From NCBI GenBank assembly GCA_015143295.1, contig CM026554.1, positions 33,679,531-33,743,530 of the forward strand: 64,000 nt of DNA. Reading direction: 5' to 3'. This document shows positions 47,675-58,892 of the stretch, one piece after another; positions within the stretch are counted from its first letter, which is position 1; every line of letters starts with the position of its first letter. The position numbers and the translations under genes were made by a program. The notes under the pieces were generated by a model, which saw only the letters and a list, made by a program, of their open reading frames with translations, was not told the origin of the DNA and did no database searches. This DNA comes from Tetracentron sinense. Its lineage: Eukaryota > Streptophyta > Magnoliopsida > Trochodendrales > Trochodendraceae.

Positions 47675-48314
47675 CAGTGTAGTCAAGGCATCGCCTAGGC
47701 GACGCTTAGGCCTTTTTGGACCTCAATCGCCTAGGTGCCCTTCTAGGCAGGCGAACCTCATAAAATATTAAAAAAAAAATCCAAAAAATCCCAATAAATA
47801 GAAAAAAAACAAAAAAAACATGTAGTGAAGAAGTAACAAGATTCTAAATCGTTTTTTTCAATAAAAATATCATTTTTTTGAACTAAAAATATCATTTTTT
47901 AAGCAATCTGGGCCTATTAGGCCCAGATTGCAGATGCACTTCGTGCGTCGCAGGGGGGCTCTCCCCCTTGCCACCCCCCAGGCAATCGCAGGGGGGCTCT
48001 GTCTAATATTATACATGTAACATGGACAGTGACACGAATTTGGGTATTTGGCCCAGATTTTGAAGTGTTTAATACTCTACTATGTCAACATGTCTTTGGT
48101 TATGTGATGAGTGATTATAATAGACTTTTTATTTTATGTTTTTGTGGAATGTGGGTGTGGAGTTTTGGTCTTTTGGATGTTATATATAATAATATATATA
48201 TGTGATATATATATATAATTATATATATATTTATATTAAATTTATCGCCTAGGCAATGCCTCACCTAGCCGGGGCTAATCGCTTAGGCATCGCCTAGACG
48301 CATTGACTACACTG
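47675..48314. mobile_element. hAT MITE (GCCTAGGCG family)
   Basis: Inverted ends cagtgtagtcaaggcatcgc and cattgactacactg. The 8-bp flanks gacaggcc and gacatgtc match 6/8. Subterminal tcgcctaggcg words are inverted at the two ends. 640 bp, non-coding. Inserted in the transposase gene after the BED finger. Confidence 0.85.
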
Positions 48315-48426
48315 GACATGTCTACCGGAAATCTATGCGGAGTCAGTGAGAAAAACAGCAGAAGCGTGAATTACAGTCCTCTGGTATCACTGTATCAGAG
48401 TAGTACAGGTGCAGGACCATCACGGT

Positions 48427-48963
48427 TAGGGGTGTATTCTAGCCGGGCTGAGCCGGGATTAGCCCTGCTCGGTTTGATATTTTTTCATATATGCTGGAGC
48501 TCGGCTTGGTTTGATATTTTTTCAACTATGTTTGAGCTTGGCTCGGATCGAACCTGCTCGGTTAGGCTTGAGCTTGGCTCGGGCTCGAATTGATTCGAGC
48601 TCGAGTCATGCTCGACTTAGCTAAAGCTCGGATTGAATTATTAAAAAATAATTTTTAAATAAAATAATAATATTTTTGTTATATATATACATATATAATT
48701 ATATAATAATGATATTACTTATACATAATAATATTTTTTATAAAATATTCAAGCCGAGCCGAACCAAGCCTTAATCGGGCCGAGCTTCGAGCTGAGCCGA
48801 GCCGAATCAAACAGGCCTTGGCTCGAGCTCGGCTTGAATACATTTTCAAACTCAAAAAATAGCTTGACTCGGCTCGATCGAGCCTATTTTCTGAGCTCAA
48901 GCTAGGCTTTTTCAGGCCGAGCTAAGCCAAACTTCGAGCTAGCTCGGTTCGATTACACCTGTA
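48427..48963. mobile_element. hAT MITE (GAGCTCGGCTCG family)
   Basis: Ends taggggtgtattc and gattacacctgta are inverted (11/13). It is flanked by a perfect 8-bp duplication, atcacggt (48419-48426 and 48964-48971). The interior is a reiteration of gagctcggctcgag words near both ends. 537 bp, non-coding. The perfect flanks mean it is younger than the MITE 110 bp to its left. Confidence 0.92.
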
Positions 48964-50599
48964 ATCACGGTCGAGGGGTAACATAGAGAAAGATATTGGG
49001 AGTCAGAGGAAGTTTGGACGCAGTCAGAGCGTGAGGGTCCCCAGAGCCACCACATGATTCAAGTCTTTACAAGAATCGAAACGCAAAACAGAGACGGTTG
49101 AAGTATCTATGAAGTGGGGAAATCTAGTGGAGATGCTTGGGACAGCTGTATTGAAGTTCTTTATACATAGTCACGTGCCTGCTAATGCCGCCTCGATTGC
49201 ACAATTTAAGAACATGATCGACGAGGCCGCACAGGTTGGTCCAGGGGTACTGCCTCCCTCTTCGTTTGAGATCACGGGAAAATACTTAGATGCAGAGGAG
49301 GTAAGGGATTATATTGTGTGACGCCCCAAACCCGCGCTTAGGGAATCATGTTCCGAGACGAGTGCCCGTTCGTCATTATCACGCGAACGGAAGACTTTAC
49401 TCACGAAAATACGGAAAATTTAAAACATTTATTAGATGCTTTCGATAAAGCAATATACACTGTCATCACAATAGCCATCTTATAAACCATATACTTGTAT
49501 TAATTACATCAAGTCTGTTTTACAAAAGTTGGCCCCCATTACTGCACCGGGTACAGTCTATACAATATCCAAAATCCAGAGGTCCATCACCTACTGATCA
49601 GCAGCTCTAAGATTTGCTGACATGAAACGTCAGTGAGCTATGAAGCCCAATAAAACTACAGTCTATTTAGACTATTTTCTATATAATAACACACATCAAT
49701 AATGATATAATAAACAGTTTAGTTTGCATGTTACAGTAAAATATAACAGCATATAATAAACTATGACCCAAGGTCACTTAGGGTTACGTCACCCTAACCA
49801 AGGTTACTGACCTCATTATTCTCCAATTATTAAGTTCATTTATGAAATGATGTTCACATTATCCAGTTATCATTTCAATCATCAATCATGTTTCATTTCG
49901 AATCTTTAGACTCTATTAACTGGACACAACCCATAAATGTTTATGTTAAAATCTCTAAATCACAACTATACATGGAGCCATTTAGACTCACATACATTGT
50001 TCCGGCTTTCACCTGAATACAACCAAACCTTGAGTATACCAACCCAAACCACTTGGAATCTGAAGATTCCATACCTAACCCCGAGTACACCGATTCAGAC
50101 AAATACACAAACCCTGAGTACTCTGACCCAGACAACTTCGTATCCGAAGATTACACACACGACCTAGGCATTCACCCGATAAGAACATACTTCTCAATTC
50201 AACTGACTGACAATATTTACCGTGTGTTCGCTGCCATCGCCCTGAGTATCAGTCAAGAAGGAACCACGACCAACCTGCCTACTGTCATCTTCTGGCTAGT
50301 CTATGGAGGAACCCTGACATCTTTACTAATGCCGACATCTCCTGACGTTCCACTAAGAAGGGACCCCGATAGACATGGTGCCGACATCTTCTGACCCAAC
50401 CAGAGAGGAACCTCAGACTATACACTATCTGATGTTCAGCCAGTTTAAACTCCCTAGGACTCTGACATCTCTTGACTATCAGTCACGGAGGAACCACGGG
50501 CCTTACTAGACACCGCCACTCCTGACCTAGTCCAAGAGGAACCACAGACGACCTAGACAAACAAACTGACATCTCCTGACTATCAGTCACGGAGGAACT

Positions 50600-52713
50600 C
50601 GTTAGCCTTTAGGTTTTGACCTAAGGTAACATCATTGATTTTGATGATAATACAATAAAGGAATGAATATTGTGTTACTAATGTCTCTTTTGAGTTTCTA
50701 TGAAAATCAGATTAAGAAGAACATTAGAGTGCCATTCAACCAAAAAGCATGAGTTGAATTATATTAAAGCCTATATACAAGAACAAGTCCTAGTCAAGAT
50801 CATTCAAGATGACAAAAGCTCAAAGCTCAAAGATGAAATTGAAGAAGATGGATCATCACAAAGCAATATCAGATCCAAGATCAGAAGAGAATTCTCAAGG
50901 TTTTTAGTGTCTTAGTTTAAGTTGAGAGTGTTTAGGACTTTTGTAAAAAGTCCTCATTAGATGGTTTGGATAAAAGCTCAATAACCTTAGATTGACCATA
51001 GGTTCCTTCAACCAATATAATGATATGATTAAGGACCTTAAAACATGATCATCTTTCTCATAAAGATTAAGTACAAAACCTTAGAATCATATCCTATCTT
51101 AAAGGTTTTAAAAAATGGCTTCAGGAAAGAAACTGATCTATCCAGTCGATCAGACAGACCATCCAGCCGGTCAGGCAGACTATCCAATCGATCAGTCAAG
51201 CCTTGTGATCGACTGGATAGAACAAAAATTTCCAAAATTTGTCCGCATGTTTAGATCGTGTTGGAAACCATTATGAATCCATATTAGATCATTCCAAAGA
51301 TTATTATGAGTTGTTAATCATGTTTATCTAATAATTTAAAAGACTTTGGTATGCTTGAAAATCATTAAGGTCAAGAAGATTAGATTTTAGTGTTTTGTTT
51401 TGCAAACATTCTCTATCCAGCCGATTAGAAGGGTCTTCTGATCGACTGGATAGACCAAGTTCTGCAAATTCGGTTCTGGCCATTTTTCCCAAATCTAGAA
51501 ATCTTTGGGACCCTTTTTGACAATAAATAAAGCAGAATTAAGATTTGTCTATTAGACACAAAATTGTTCCCCTTAAAATTTTAAGTACAATAGGAAGTTG
51601 AATCATCTAATTTCATTCAGAAAATCAAAAGTTATGGTCAAAATATAGAAGGAGAAAAATCGGATCACCATTCAATCGACTGGATGAACCAGTCAACTTT
51701 GAGAGCCTTTTTGGCCATGAAAAGGCAGAATTAGGATTTGATCATTAGAGACAAAATTCTTTCCCTTTTAATTTTAAGTGGAATAGGCTCTCGAATCACC
51801 TAATTCCGATAAGCCAATCAAAAGTTATAGTCGCAACACCGAGAGGCAAAAACATTACTCTATCCAGGCGATTTGAAGACTCATCTAGTTGATCAGAGGA
51901 CTCTCCTAATCGACTGGATGAACTCCAGAACGAACAAAAAGCCTGTAACGACTATATTTTAACGGGTGGTTTCGCATCTATTGCTTCTCCAACGACTATA
52001 TTCTTAAATGCTCTATACATTGAGATGTTCTATGATTTAAAACAATAAGGGTAATCAATCTATCAATTCCTAATAATTCACGAAGATCCAAAACTCAAAT
52101 CCATCGTGAAAAATCTGAAATCCCTAATACTCTGTTTTTGAACTGAAATCCAATCCATCATTTGTGAGATTTCTTAGAGTTTGTTATTCCATTCTTATCT
52201 AACTCTTAAAGGAGTTTGTATTTCGGGTTCAAGATCCAAAATCTCTACATTGTAAAGGTTCATCCTTAACCTCAAAGGATTATGAAGGTTTAATCCTGAG
52301 CTATAAAAGGATTGTGTAACGGTTCATCCTCAGTCCGTAAAAGGATAGTAAAGGTGGTTTCTTAGCCTGCAAGGGAGTGTAACGATTTACCCTTCACTCG
52401 GAAGAAGAGGACATGGTTTGAGAATAAAATCGTGGGGAATCCTTGGAGCGGGAATAGCTCAAGGCGGGGACGTAAGCGGGTTGCCGAACCTCGTGAACAA
52501 TATATGGTGTCAAGTGTTTGCATCTCTCTAATTCTGTCTACTTGACTGATTTCCATTATTGTTTACACTATTGTTAAGCAAAATTGTCAGATTCTCTATT
52601 TTCCTTTAACTTACCTTAAAGTTGAAATTCCGCTTAAGGAATTTAGAGTAAATAATTTTTAATTGCCATAGACCCTATTCACCCCTCCTCTAGGGTCTAT
52701 AACCTAGGCAATA
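50600..52713 (+). mobile_element. Copia-like solo LTR nested in the gypsy solo LTR
   Basis: The repeat text of the outer LTR (gtcacggaggaac) breaks at 50600 and resumes at 52714 (gaaccacgggcctt). Flanks gaact and gaacc match 4/5. The left end gttagcctttaggttttgac with attttgatgataat, and the right end attcacccctcctctaggg, are standard phrases of SIRE-like copia LTRs. 2114 bp. Several GATCGACTGG-type palindromes lie at 51130-51215, 51415-51450, 51665-51690 and 51860-51920. Confidence 0.78.
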
Positions 52714-53059
52714 GAACCACGGGCCTTACAGAATACCGCCACTCCTGAACTAGTCAGAGAGGAACCACTGACTACACTTAACCCTGGTTAGGTTTTCTAA
52801 CAATAGGACTAACCCCAGTTAACTCAAGCCTCACTTGATTAATTGCAATAGGGCCTCACGCCCGTGAACCAAGTTCAATAATATACCGTCCAATTAGGGA
52901 ACATTTTCAGGCCAATGGATGTCTCCATCGCCTTACACGACACTCAGGCAAACTTTTCGATACCCTAGGGTGACAATACCATATACTCGGGACCCAATCT
53001 AGGCTCCCGAAGGTCCACCTGAAGTCCCCACATCATCACAGCCCAAAAATACAGGTCTG

Positions 53060-53220
53060 GGGACTGGCGATCGATTGCCAGTGCTGGGCGATCAATTGTC
53101 CAGACATTTGCATGTTGGCGATCGATTGTCCAGACATTTGCATGTTGGCGATCGATTGTCCAGACATTTGCATGTTGGCGATCGATTGCCAATATAGGAC
53201 GATCGATCGCCCACTGTTCA
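53060..53220. repeat. 30-bp tandem CpG palindrome array (GATCGATT type)
   Basis: The unit tggcgatcgattgtccagac plus atttgcatgt (30 bp) occurs three times in a row, flanked by partial units that include gacgatcgatcgcc. It belongs to the outer gypsy solo LTR and lies after the TATA on the minus strand. Confidence 0.9.
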
Positions 53221-55211
53221 GCAAGCCAAAATCCGGGGTTTTTCAACCCTAGACTAAGGGCTACACCCCTCTACTCATCGTCCATGCAAAAATACCCTTC
53301 CATACATTATCCACGGGGTCTCCGACCCTTTTTCATCCATGCCAAACAAAAACATACATTCCACATAGCTTAAAATAAGAAAAATAGGGAAGAAAGAAAG
53401 GGTTTTACCTCCCTACATGGATTTCAAGACGACTAGGGAAGAAACGGACACTGCCAACGCGCTTAGAAAAGCGATCAACCCCAAGGTGAAGCTCTTTGTC
53501 TTCAAATCTTCACTTTCTTTCTCTAACCTTTTCTCTTTCTCTCTCTACACGTTGATCGAGGCACCGGGAAAGAAAACAAACGCCGCCAATGCGTCGGGGA
53601 TGTTGAAATACCCCAAAATAGCTTCCCATTTTCTTTCTCTTCTTTCTCTCTCTCTCTAGATTTTCTCTACAAAAATCTGGTTAGGGGCAGAACTCTCCAC
53701 CGTGAGAAGATGAACAGAATGAGGAGCTTTGCCCCCTTTTATAAGCCCAAAGGTCATCTGCTATGCACATGACCATGGTGATGTGACCTCTTTTGACCGA
53801 GTCAACGGTTTTGACCATTTGAATTTTCCCCGACTTTTCTCGCGTATACGACCTCCGAATCCCTACTAAATGAAATCCGATTGTGACGAAACTTCAGGTG
53901 ACCGAACTTGGTGCAATCTAACACCTGCTGTAGATATTTCAGGGAAAAATGCTGAGTTTTGACAGTCAAAAGCAAGTCTGGAAGAAAACTATAAAACCTG
54001 CTAATTTCCTGATTTCGGATACAAAACATATTTTCATTTATTCATTTTAAATAATGAACTGCTGAAACAACAGACAGTCGTCCACAGGGTCTACCGACAT
54101 GCAATGGTATGTGTTTCGCGGATTTCTATTAGAATTCCCAACAATTATTGAGTCCCAACTGAATTCTGGAAAATCTGTAATTTCTTTGTTTTTTTGATTT
54201 TCTTATATTTAAGACCCCCACGGTCTCGCGAATCGATACACGACAAAACTTGAATGACGGGTGATCGTCTAGATAGTCGGCCCGTACATTGTGTATGATT
54301 TTCGAGAAAAAACACTGAAGTTTTATTGGTACAATCCAATCCCGAACAAAACCCACTTTTCACCAATTTAACAAACACTTAACTAATTAACCTCAATTAA
54401 GGACTTATAAACGCATAATTTTATTATATTAAAATTCCGGGTCGTTACATATTAACACCCTTAGGTCATCGTGGGAAACTTTTGGAGTTAAAATTATGTG
54501 TGATGGGTGGACAGGGCCTACTAGACTTTCCATTATTAACTTCATGGTGTATTGTGCGGGGAGGACAATATTTTGGAAGTCTGTGAATGCATCTGATCAT
54601 AATGGTTCAAAATTTCGGTATTGGTCGCCGTATCGGTAAGTCTAAAATAGGATACGTATCGGCGTATCGGTACCATATCGGTTGGATACGACGGAAAAAT
54701 TTAGGATATGCTAAAAAAAGCTTGGATACGTAAGGAAAAACTTGGATACCTTGCATAAAATCTCTTTTAATGCAATTATAAGCTAAAAACAAACTAAATG
54801 AAGGTCTCTAACTACATTTATAATCATACGTATGAGAGTTAAAAAAGGCGTGCGCGCTGATAAATATGTACAAAAATACAAACCATAGTTACTTAACCAA
54901 GTGATAGAAGCTCACTTGCATTCATAAATCAAATGTATGAAAATAAATAAGCACTTGGATTCATAAATCAAATGACATACATGATAGAAACTCAAAACCA
55001 TATTGAGCTTCGTGTCAGCTTATACTTTCACTGTGGGATCAGGAATTAAGTAGAGTGATACATCATAAGTGTTCCAGACATGATGACACCACTGTGTCTA
55101 ACTCATTATCGTGCGGTACATGCTCAGGTATATTTTTACATATGTCAATTGCTGAGTCGTGAACTAATGATCTGTCCGTAACTGTCAGTCGAAGACTGGG
55201 ACTGAGCATCA

Positions 55212-55746
55212 TAACCACATTTAATAGGAGTTAAAAGGGACACATTCTAACCTTTTTTTAAAAATAATTAACTTTAAAATTAAAAATTCTTAGCAGTTAA
55301 TTTTTTTTAAATCAAACCCTAAGAGTTATTGTATCTGAATCATAGTAAATAAGAGTTAAAAAGGACACTTTTGAACCTTTTAAAAAAAAAAAATTAACTT
55401 TAAAGTTAAAAATTCTTAACCATAGGGTTAATTTTTTTTTTTTAAAAATCAAACCCTAAGAGTTAGTGTATCTTAATCACAGTTAATAGGAGTTAAAGGG
55501 ACACTTTTGAATATTTTTTTAAAAATAACTTTAAAGTTAAAAATTCTTAACCATAGGGTTAACTTTTTTTAAATCAAACCCTAAGAGTTAGTGTATCTTA
55601 ATCACAGTTAATAGGAGTTAAAAGGTACACTTTTGAACTATTTTTTTTAAAAAAATTAACTTTAAAGTTAAAAATTCTTAACCATAAGGTTAATTTTTTA
55701 AAAATAAACCCTAAGAGTTAGTGTATATTAACCACAGTTAATAGGC
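55212..55746 (+). repeat. Minisatellite, about 125-bp unit x4 plus partial
   Basis: Each unit runs ttaataggagttaaaaggg, acacttttgaacc, an AT-rich tract, taaccctaagagttagtg and atcttaatcac. Units start near 55217, 55343, 55481, 55604 and 55735. The words match an arm of the fold-back MITE family at 36240-36812. Confidence 0.85.
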
Positions 55747-55916
55747 TAGCACTCCTCCTTCAAGGTAAAACTTGCTCATGACTATGAGCTTAAAAGCTTT
55801 CAACAACAAAAAAAAACAAAGAAAAAACAGAAGAAGCAAACCAGCAAACCTTGTTTAGCTGAAAGGGAAAGGGGCAAACCGCAAAGTCTATCACTCCTCT
55901 TTGATTTTGCTTGACA

Positions 55917-55986
55917 ATGGCAATGGATTTGGGTGGCAATGGCAACGCCGATGAAGATGAAGGCGATCTACACTCTACATGCATAG
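55917..55986 (+). other. Possible captured first exon
   Basis: The frame MAMDLGGNGNADEDEG continues seven residues to a good donor, catag|gtatgt (55987). It is preceded by a purine-rich, UTR-like leader with gaaagggaaagggg. The GC content is higher than in its surroundings. It sits inside the TIR-like element, as expected for gene-fragment capture. No parent gene was recognised. Confidence 0.3.
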
Positions 55987-58330
55987 GTATGTACCTAGTA
56001 CCCTAAATCCCTAATCCCCCTCAAAAATCTGATTTTTTTCTTTTTCTACTTCTCAATCTCTTCTGTAGAGCGCATTTGAGATTCTTCCATGCGAATCTGT
56101 CCTTTTTTGAGGGGATGGATATTACAAACAAATCCCATTTTGAATCTTTGATCAGTTTTTTTTTTATACTGTAAAAAACTCGTATCGACAGAGTATCGAC
56201 TGTATCGTGCGTATCGGTACCGATACGCACGATATGGTTGATACTTTGTCGATACGGGGTATTTTTTTTCTTCAACCGTATCCAAGTATCGGGTGCTTGA
56301 AAAACCGATACGTATCGGCCCGTATCGAATCAGATAAAGGATGCGAAGTATATATGTGGATTAATGAAGAGTGTTGTAGAAGAGATGGGGAAGAAGAACG
56401 TAGTACATGTGGTGACTGCTAACGGGTGCGCCTCCATGAAGGCTGAGAAGTTGCTTATGAAGAAGTATCACCTGTACTGGACCCCGTGTGCCGCCCATTG
56501 CATAGACTTGATGCTACAGGCCATAGGAGAGAGGCCTACTGTGAAATCTGTTATTGAAGAGGCAAGGATAGTCACCAACTTTATATACAACCATGGTTGG
56601 GTTCTTGCAAAGATGAGGGCATGTGTGGTGGTGACATAGTACAGTCAGGGGCGACGCGCTTCGCGACTAATTACATTGCATTGAAGAGTTTGTTGAACCA
56701 TAAAGTTGGACTAAAGGCAATGTTCACTGATGCTTCTTGGGAAGAGTATGCAGGTCGTCGCATTGTTTTGGCAAAGTGAGTTGAGGACATCATCCTCAGC
56801 AATGCATTTTGGGATAAAGCGCGTGACACGACTACCATACTAGAGCCTATCTATCGTGTCCTTAGGTGGTAGACGTGGATAAGTGGCCGACTATGGGTTC
56901 TATGTACGAATTGATGCGGGTTATGAAGGAGTCGATAAAGAATGTGTCTCCTCATGGATACAAGTGGGCACAAGATTATTAATAATCGATGAGATAAGAC
57001 TAGTGAGCATCCACTTCATGCTGCTGGTAACTTTATACTTATATTTTTATTAGATGTTTACATTAAATTATTATTGTATTGTTGTACGAGATTGATTGCC
57101 CGAACCCAAGAAAGTTGGCGGCTCGTGTGCTAGCATAGAATGCTTCATCTTCGGCATGCGAGCGTAATTGGAATACATTTTTCCTCATTCACACAAAGTA
57201 GCGAAACTGACTCGGCTACAAAAAATACAAAACTGGTATTCTGCCACTACAATCTGAAGCTGCGACTCAGAGGATTGCGCAAAGCGTGATTGGGAGGATA
57301 TCGGAGCAGGATCCCTTAGACTTGATGGCAGTCGGTCTTGATGAGAATAATTCACTTTCTGAGTGGGTTAAGGTCTGCTCTTGATGAGGATGATGGATGT
57401 CCGAATACAGTTATAGCTAGGGAAGCCACTGAGATGGGCATTGATTTGTACAGGGTTATAGCTATCGAAATGGGGTCTAGCACTAGTGAAGATTCATTTG
57501 TTGAGTTGATGAGAGGTCCTGTGACTTCCAGTGCTGCAACCATTACGACGGGTGGATTATTTGATTCTCATTTTGATTGTATTAGTGAGGGTGGTGATGA
57601 CCACGACACTGATGATGAGACTAGTGGAGGCAAAGACGACAATCCTGGGGATAGAGGCAACGTCGGACCAGAGGTGAGCCAGAGGCCTTTTAGCCCATTC
57701 ACTGTTGAGGCTTCCTTTGATCATTCCACATAGGACCAGGATCATGTACCCCATCATCACATCCAGAAGTGAGCCAACCAAGACATTATATCTCTCGTTG
57801 GTAGGGTAGTGGCAGTGGCAGGGTAGGGGTAAGGGCAAGGGCAAGGGCAAGGGCAAGGAGTGAGACAAGGACGTCGACCAGAGGCAAACCATTTGTGAGA
57901 GGTATGGATTGACAGGTGCTTGGTTTAAGGCTAGGGAACATCTAGGCTCTAGTTCCAGAGGCCCTCATCGTACTCGGTCCTTTAACCAGGACCAAGATGC
58001 ACAGTCTCAAACATCGAGCTCTCGGCAATCTGACTATGCACAACCACAACTAGAGGGCTAATATCCATATGGATATGTTTCTGGATATGAGCCGTATGAT
58101 TATGCGTATCGTCCGTATAGAGGTGTACAACCTCACGTGCCAGTGCCCATGACAGTTATCCATCATTATCTAGAGTATCCACCGATGGGAGTATTGATAC
58201 GTGTTGGAGTAGATGACTATTAGCATTATGTATACGAGTATACATCAATGTTCCCTCATCAGATGAACTGGGCAAAATATTATACTTATGTGGAGAACCA
58301 GAACTTTCATTAGCCTAGTCAGGATTTTGA

Positions 58331-58892
58331 CCCTATGCGTAACTCCATGTGGATGTGAGCTTGTGATTGTACTTGTTGAGGTTGGATACTTGTTATTGGA
58401 TATAGGTCAGAGATGACTTCGGCCCTCAATATTATAGTGTTATTTTTTCTTGGAAGGATTTATTTTATTAGATATATATCATTGTGTTATTTTTTTAGAA
58501 GTCTTGCTTGTTTAAATCAAAAATAAAAAACACTTAAAGAAATTATAGCTCAATAGACATAGAGGTCCTGCTTGTTTACATCACAAATAAAAATAAAAAT
58601 ACTTGAATAGGAATCTTGCACATTTAAATAAAATTACATTAACTTCTTTTTACATAATTATGTTCACTTCACATTTAAATAAAATTACAGTCTTCTTTTT
58701 CTCTTGATTCTTGATGCAAAGTCTCCGATAATTCAACCATCTCATCCTCTGCTCATATTGATTCAATCCTGTAAAAACATTGAGGTCATCAATTGACAAT
58801 ATATACAAATATCAAGAAGAAATTATAGCTCAAATAAGTAGAAAACATATGTCATTTAACTCGGAGTTCGAGATACTATTATTATTGTATTA
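58331..58892. other. 3' part of the hAT element, non-coding
   Basis: AT-rich, including a scrap of the 210-bp repeat (58436-58500) and two gtcctgcttgtttaaatcaaa-type words near 58502 and 58565. No gene. Confidence 0.5.

Larger units (their letters stand above)
49317..54449 (-). mobile_element. Gypsy-like solo LTR (5.1 kb with nested copia LTR)
   Basis: Ends tgtgacgcccc and gggtcgttaca; flanks tattg and tatta (4/5). On the minus strand it starts TGTAACGACCCGG and ends GGGGCGTCACA. A TATA-like cttataaaaggggg (minus) lies at about 53730-53745, followed by a gagaga-rich leader. No internal domain. Short repeats of a gactatcagtcacggaggaacc type fill 50250-50600 and continue after 52714. Without the inserted copia LTR it is about 3.0 kb. 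It splits the transposase at the start of DUF659. Confidence 0.8.
54603..56325. mobile_element. TIR-like element with minisatellite, in DUF659
   Basis: Inserted between NASDH (ending about 54600) and KDAKYICGLM (from about 56335) of the transposase. The left end atggttcaaaatttcggtat resembles the ends of the host hAT itself (caaggttcgaaatttcg). Both subterminal regions are rich in gtatcggtaccgatac-type words in inverse orientation. The right terminus seems worn, and the target flanks (tgatcata and aatcagata) match only loosely. Carries a minisatellite and a possible captured exon. Confidence 0.6.
45120..58330 (+). pseudogene. hAT transposase gene (BED finger, DUF659), broken
   Basis: A likely non-coding first exon ends at cccgag|gtaagt (donor at 45212). 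An acceptor, ttcattatag, ends at 47309. Coding blocks: BED zinc finger at 47310-47440 (VCNYCGKVIKS, WLKQHLAR); ASIAQFKNMIDEAAQVGPG at about 49190-49250; DUF659 at 54460-54600 (CDGWTGPTRLSIINFMVY), resuming at 56325-56640 (NVVHVVTANG, YHLYWTPCAAHCIDLMLQAI); SGATRFATNYIALKSLL at 56645-56700; a WPTMGSMYELMR segment at about 56882-56920; and a weak C-terminal dimerization region at 57060-57330 followed by an acidic tail with GGDDHDTDDETSGG. Beyond the nested insertions there are several stops and frame changes (for example near 56636 and 56780). Family known for cut-and-paste with 8-bp duplications. It supplies the hAT identity of the 17-kb element. Confidence 0.85.

Noticed and set aside
49937-50394. 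Novel coding gene with DSE-rich repeats
   Set aside because: The frames come from internal repeats of the gypsy-like solo LTR; no start context or homology.
53060-53220. CRISPR-like array
   Set aside because: Units run head to tail without variable spacers, the genome is a plant, and the array lies in an LTR.
57770-57880. Repeat-coded domain (GGCAAG run)
   Set aside because: A low-complexity stretch in the decayed tail of the hAT transposase region.
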